Shown here in pieces: positions 61,401-64,000 of a DNA stretch of 64,000 nt. The notes under the pieces are model-generated. The model saw nothing but the letters and a program-made list of their open reading frames with translations. It ran no database searches and was not told the DNA's origin. How positions within the stretch are numbered: the stretch's first letter is position 1; each line of letters opens with the position of its first letter. A program made the position numbers and the translations under genes. Origin of the DNA: Wocania_A spongiicola (lineage in GTDB: Bacteria; Bacteroidota; Bacteroidia; Flavobacteriales; Flavobacteriaceae). The DNA is taken from the NCBI RefSeq assembly GCF_023502325.1, contig NZ_JAMFLZ010000007.1:118569-182568 (forward strand), in the 5' to 3' direction.

Positions 61401-62621
61401 TGGACATGATTTTGTTTTTACATTATCGGTTACTTGTCTTATACTATGCGCGTGAAAATAAGGGTCGCTATGCGGTTGTACATCAGTAGCACCTGTAATT
61501 CCTGCATACCCCATAATGGTCGACCCACTTCCTGGTTCTGCCTGTACGCCTGTACCACTTTCATTTCTAAAAGTAAAGGTGTGATTTGCTCCAAACTGAT
61601 GCCCCATTTCGTGAGCAACGTAGTCTACATCAAAATTTACACCAGATGGAGTTGTATATGATGTCCATCCGCTTCCTTTACTACCGTTAGTACAAACACA
61701 ACCTATACATCCTGCATTGCCATTGTTTTGTAAATTTGCAAATAGATGACCTATATCATAATTAGCTTCACCTATAACACTTGTTAACGTAGATTGTAAT
61801 TCTCCATTATAACCAGAGGTTGAACTACTATATGGGTCTGTAGATGAATTTGTATAAATTACCGCATCTGTATTAGCAATTAATACCATAGTAACATTAA
61901 AATCGTTTTCAAAAATACCATTTACCCTAGTCATTGTTGCATTAATTGCTGCTAAAGCCTGAGCCTTAGTCCCTCCATGGTAAGCAGTATATTCTCCAGT
62001 TGCAGACATTGCTAATCTAAAAGTTCGTAACGTACCATCGTCTGCATTCTTATATGTTGTTCCTCCTTTAGATTGTAATTTAGAATGCGCGGCGTCAATA
62101 ACTTCACATTCAAAATCGTTTATACTCTCTTTCTCATCTGCTCTTCGATAAACTGTATATTCAGATAAATCATTAGTATAAGGTTCTATAAAAGACGCTT
62201 CTTTTTTTGCAGATAATCGCATACTCTGAAACCCTTTTGGCGAAATACTAAAACGGATTATATCTGTTCTATTGTCGATTCCTTGACCAGCGTAAGATTT
62301 AATTCCTGGATATTTAGCAGCTAATTCTGGATGCATAACTGGTGCTTCAGTTATACGGTAGTTTTCAAATTCACCCTCAGCATTTGGAAACGCAATAATT
62401 AATTTAGATTCTCCGACAAAATTCCCTCTTAATGGAGCTTTAGATAGAGCCTTGGTTAGTTCTTCAACATCTAATGAATAGGTTTGGGTCTTTGGTAGGT
62501 TTTTTTTGCTTGCTAAAGTTTTAGCATTACTAGCTGGGTTTTCTTTTTTCCAAAATTGATTTTGAGCAAAAGAGACGTTAAAGCTCGTAAAAATAATAAG
62601 TAGTAGTAGTTTTTTAATCAT
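58461..62621 (-). CDS. T9SS-exported reprolysin-type metalloprotease with DUF5011 repeats
   Basis: A 1386-aa secreted metzincin. Signal peptide about 1-20; prodomain with HPELAAKYPGIKSYAGQG; catalytic domain with HEMGHQFGANH at 337-347 and the Met-turn Met370 in TIMGYAG. A PKD-like segment starts near 415, a fibronectin type III domain covers about 645-735, and a GEVEDY domain ends near 880. Three 81-aa DUF5011 Ig-like repeats follow (about 888-1130), then a jelly-roll-like domain (FFESGWDGWSDGG, about 1137-1290) and a T9SS sorting tail (LLYPNPVKGA to KKFIKTN). It is the second paralogue of the 9590 protease and shares its last three modules with the partial protein upstream. Confidence 0.93.
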   Translation of the reverse strand: MIKKLLLLIIFTSFNVSFAQNQFWKKENPASNAKTLASKKNLPKTQTYSLDVEELTKALSKAPLRGNFVGESKLIIAFPNAEGEFENYRITEAPVMHPELAAKYPGIKSYAGQGIDNRTDIIRFSISPKGFQSMRLSAKKEASFIEPYTNDLSEYTVYRRADEKESINDFECEVIDAAHSKLQSKGGTTYKNADDGTLRTFRLAMSATGEYTAYHGGTKAQALAAINATMTRVNGIFENDFNVTMVLIANTDAVIYTNSSTDPYSSSTSGYNGELQSTLTSVIGEANYDIGHLFANLQNNGNAGCIGCVCTNGSKGSGWTSYTTPSGVNFDVDYVAHEMGHQFGANHTFTFRNESGTGVQAEPGSGSTIMGYAGITGATDVQPHSDPYFHAHSIRQVTDNVKTKSCPTNTNTGNAVPTANAGTNYTIPKGTPFVLTGSGTDANSGDVLTYCWEQMDLGTSSSTYPSTTRTSGPAFRSYSPSTNPSRYFPNLATIKTGATSWQWEAVPNVARTLNFRFTVRDNRAGGANNNSDDTVITVNGTAGPFILNAPNSNVTWNANTTQAVTWDVAGTTGNGVNATNVDILLSTDGGDTYPITLASGVPNDGSHDIVVPDNQGSQNRIMVRGTNHIFFDISNSNFTIGAPVVCNATVPSGLAASNVVATTATLSWNTVTAATYDLQYRVVGASSWTTVAVTGATTNLTGLTASTQYEAQVRSKCNGGSNSAYSSVINFTTTAVQLNYCTSSGNTSYQTGVSRVIFGAIDNADGPAKNVGYEDFTNLSAAVTQSSSENLTVYVNTDGNYRVDAFAWIDWNQNGDFTDSGEAYDLGNISNVANGALPTLSISIPVSAQLGSTRMRVSARYNSNPTSCQTNFDGEVEDYTINVQSSGPDIIKPVITLNGASTVNLNVGQTYSELGATATDNIDGNITANIVTTGTVNTTVAGTYIVNYNVSDAAGNAADQVSRTVIVAADIVKPVITLNGASTINLTIGGTYTEQGATATDNVDGNITANIVTTGTVNTAVAGTYTVNYNVSDAAGNAADQVSRTVIVAADIVKPVITLNGASTINLIIGGTYTEQGATATDNVDGNITANIVTTGTVNTAVAGTYTVNYNVSDAAGNAADQVSRTVIVAASSTTTLHEGFFESGWDGWSDGGSDCFRYSGSRSYENSYSIRLRDNSGTRSAMTSQNFNLTAYNQVEIKFYFYAYSMENDEDFWVRYYNGSSWSTVAAYASGADFNNNTFYSATVTLNSSDVNFASNAQFRIQCDASANADHVYIDQVTIKGITGGSSSRGNNDSIVPLGELNTNDGIDLEENFLLYPNPVKGAILNIRRLDNKPIPYTIVNVVGQVVKKGQATNKVNVSNLEAGMYFLKMEDGEETITKKFIKTN
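59230..59958 (-). repeat. Three tandem 243-bp repeats encoding DUF5011 domains
   Basis: The anchor GCAGCAACTATAAC recurs at 59230, 59473 and 59716, giving a strict 243-base (81-codon) period. The unit nearest 59230 and the next one are almost identical, differing at a few third positions; the third is more diverged. Such repeats can change number by recombination without breaking the frame. Confidence 0.9.
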
Positions 62622-62691
62622 AATGATGGTTTGAGTTATTATTAGTTTTTAGTTATAATTTTTCCGAATTTAATTTAAAAAACATTAAAAA

Positions 62692-62736
62692 AATAACTAT
62701 TCTGTAATTTTTCGATGAAATTACAGGGTAGTTATT
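62692..62736. promoter_or_regulatory. 45-base palindrome in the leader of the 58461-62621 gene
   Basis: Arms are AATAACTATTCTGTAATTT and AAATTACAGGGTAGTTATT around TTCGATG. They are complementary at 17 of 19 positions, and the two odd positions would be G-U pairs in plus-strand RNA. Read on minus, the hairpin is followed by a run of seven Ts. It ends about 70 bases before the protease start codon and could act as a terminator or attenuator in its leader, or be a small repeat element. Confidence 0.55.
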
Positions 62737-62793
62737 AACAATATGGTTTTTCCACATGTAGCAAGTAAGAAATATCTTATTTGTTAAAAAACA

Positions 62794-62826
62794 AAAAGTC
62801 CACATGGGTTTCCCATGTGGACTTTT
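62794..62826. terminator. Terminator downstream of the partial DUF5011 protein
   Basis: Perfect 15-bp stem AAAAGTCCACATGGG / CCCATGTGGACTTTT with a 3-base loop. On minus it is followed by TTGTTTTTTAAC. It ends the partial gene that stops at 62848. Confidence 0.9.
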
Positions 62827-62847
62827 AACATAAACTAAAAGGTTAAG

Positions 62848-64000
62848 TTAATTACTCTTTACAAATCTTTTAGTCATTTTTTCTTTCCCGTTATTTACTT
62901 CTATATAATAAACACCTGCCTCTAAATTCCCAACCATAACTTCTTTAGTTGTTTTGCCTACATTAACTACTTGACCTAGCATGTTAATGATTTTATAAGA
63001 TATGTTATTGTTTCCGCTAGAAAGCTTGATGTTTAAAACTGCTCCTTTAACTGGATTCGGATATAGCTTAAAATTGTTTTTCTCTAGAACAACAACTTCA
63101 TCTTCTGGAATACTCAATATTTTGTTAGTTGTTCCTCTTGCAGAGCCACTAGTGCCGTCTCCAACAATAACAACTTGATCAATAAAGATTTGATCATTGT
63201 TTCCAGAAGCATCACACCTAAGCCTAAACTGAGCATTGTTAACTAAGTTATATTGCGAAGCATTAAGCGTAACAATAATTTTATTACTAAAGCTTCCATT
63301 GTTAAAGTCTACACCTCCTGTCCAAGTTTTTATAGTCGTAAATCCAGATCCATCATTATATTGCAGCCAAAAATCTTCATTGTTTTCCATACTGTGAGCA
63401 TAGAAATAAAAGCTGAATTCTACTTCGTTATATGGAGATAAGTCAAATGATGGAGAAGTCATTGAAGATGCCGTTCCTGAATTATCTCTTATTCGAATAG
63501 AATAATCTCCTTCATATGATCTCGAATCAAGTCTTCTAGCACAATCGTTTCCTCCGTCAGACCAACCATCCCAACCAGATTCAAAGTAACCTTCGTGTAA
63601 TACAACTGTGGTAGGTACATCTTCTACTATTACAGTACGCGTAACTTCTGTTGCTGCATTTCCTGCTGCATCACTTACATTATAGGTTACTATATAGGTG
63701 CTTGCTACACCTGTATTAACCGTGTCGCCACCTACTACTATGTTTGCTGTAATGTCACCATCTTTATTATCATTTGCTGTTGCTCCATCATCGGTATAAG
63801 TATCGCCCACATTTAAGTTAACTGGAGATGAACCTACTAAAGTTATTACTGGTGCTGTTGTATCTGGTATAACATTTACTGTACGCGTAACTTCTGTTGC
63901 TGCATTTCCTGCTGCATCACTTACATTATAGGTTACTACATAGGTGCCTGCTACACCTGTGTTTACTGTATCGCCGCCTACTACTATGTTTGCTGTAATA
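62848..64000 (-). CDS. T9SS secreted protein with DUF5011 repeats, partial (5' end outside window)
   Basis: The frame is open to the window edge; a GTG at 63810 is internal, since the codons upstream continue a DUF5011 repeat (NVSDAAGNAATEVTRTV and TAPVITLVGSSPVNLNV). Visible modules, N to C: at least one and a half DUF5011 repeats with an 82-codon period, the same jelly-roll-like domain as its neighbour (YFESGWDGWSDGGNDC), and a T9SS sorting tail (KLYPNPVKGAVLNI to KRFVKSN). It is a tandem paralogue of the downstream metalloprotease gene at its C-terminal half. Whether it also carries a protease domain cannot be seen here. Confidence 0.88.
   Translation of the reverse strand, partial: ITANIVVGGDTVNTGVAGTYVVTYNVSDAAGNAATEVTRTVNVIPDTTAPVITLVGSSPVNLNVGDTYTDDGATANDNKDGDITANIVVGGDTVNTGVASTYIVTYNVSDAAGNAATEVTRTVIVEDVPTTVVLHEGYFESGWDGWSDGGNDCARRLDSRSYEGDYSIRIRDNSGTASSMTSPSFDLSPYNEVEFSFYFYAHSMENNEDFWLQYNDGSGFTTIKTWTGGVDFNNGSFSNKIIVTLNASQYNLVNNAQFRLRCDASGNNDQIFIDQVVIVGDGTSGSARGTTNKILSIPEDEVVVLEKNNFKLYPNPVKGAVLNIKLSSGNNNISYKIINMLGQVVNVGKTTKEVMVGNLEAGVYYIEVNNGKEKMTKRFVKSN
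63635..64000 (-). repeat. DUF5011-encoding tandem repeat, 246-bp period, continuing past the window
   Basis: The phrase GTACGCGTAACTTCTGTTGC occurs at 63635 and 63881 and is followed by near-identical sequence, a 246-base (82-codon) period. The array runs off the right edge, so copy number is unknown. Confidence 0.85.

Noticed and set aside
62848..63810. Complete 320-aa gene starting at GTG 63810
   Set aside because: The frame stays open and keeps the DUF5011 pattern to the window edge, so this GTG is internal and the gene is partial.

Overview
The window is chromosomal DNA from a member of the Flavobacteriaceae (Bacteroidota), most likely marine. The basis is low GC, promoters of the Bacteroidota type (TAnnTTTG at -7), secreted proteins ending in type IX secretion (T9SS) sorting domains, and neighbourhoods typical of the family: TPR-GNAT-DUF4286-rsmA-mgtE, ribF-HTTM-serS, yicC-gmk-nadD, and a compact heme cluster. 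I do not assign a genus.

Region 1 (1-15.4 kb) is housekeeping, mostly on the minus strand: a cupin protein, mgtE, rsmA, a small DUF4286 protein, a GNAT, a TPR lipoprotein-like protein, serS, an HTTM membrane protein, ribF, pth, rplY (L25) and prs. A large T9SS-exported reprolysin-type metalloprotease on the plus strand interrupts it. A tRNA-Leu(CAA) closes the region.

Region 2 (15.4-30.0 kb) is the most accessory-looking part. It is a seven-gene minus-strand run (giant multi-domain DUF1592 cytochrome, DUF1552 Tat protein, FucP-type sugar MFS transporter, di-heme cytochrome c peroxidase, PQQ-like propeller lipoprotein, sialidase-like lipoprotein, PhyH-family dioxygenase). Upstream lie a formylglycine-generating enzyme (FGE) and a divergent Cys-type sulfatase. 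The gene content resembles Planctomycetes/Verrucomicrobia catabolic clusters more than a SusC/SusD locus. I read it as a candidate periplasmic, partly oxidative pathway for a sulfated glycan or glycoside.

Region 3 (30-42 kb) holds yicC-gmk-nadD, a Cys-rich lipoprotein-like protein, plsC, an acyl-ACP desaturase, an HD hydrolase, an AraC regulator followed by an overlooked 57-aa ORF and facing a secreted protein, a PA0069-type radical SAM protein, an alpha/beta hydrolase lying between two palindromic elements that resemble integron attC sites, an enoyl-CoA hydratase and an orphan NtrY-like histidine kinase.

Region 4 (42.1-52.9 kb) is a heme biosynthesis supercluster. An AraC regulator, hemH and hemJ run on minus; hemA, a hemC-hemD fusion, hemE, four non-heme small genes, hemF and hemB run on plus. 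With hemL (not in the window) this would cover glutamyl-tRNA to heme.

Region 5 (52.9-64 kb) holds two serine hydrolases, a CNNM/CBS protein, ogt, a DUF4442 thioesterase-like protein, a DEDDy exonuclease, and two tandem T9SS proteins with DUF5011 repeats. The last one runs off the window edge.

Scattered through the window are intergenic repeats of at least four kinds. One has three copies placed downstream of minus-strand genes in one orientation, with covarying hairpin arms.
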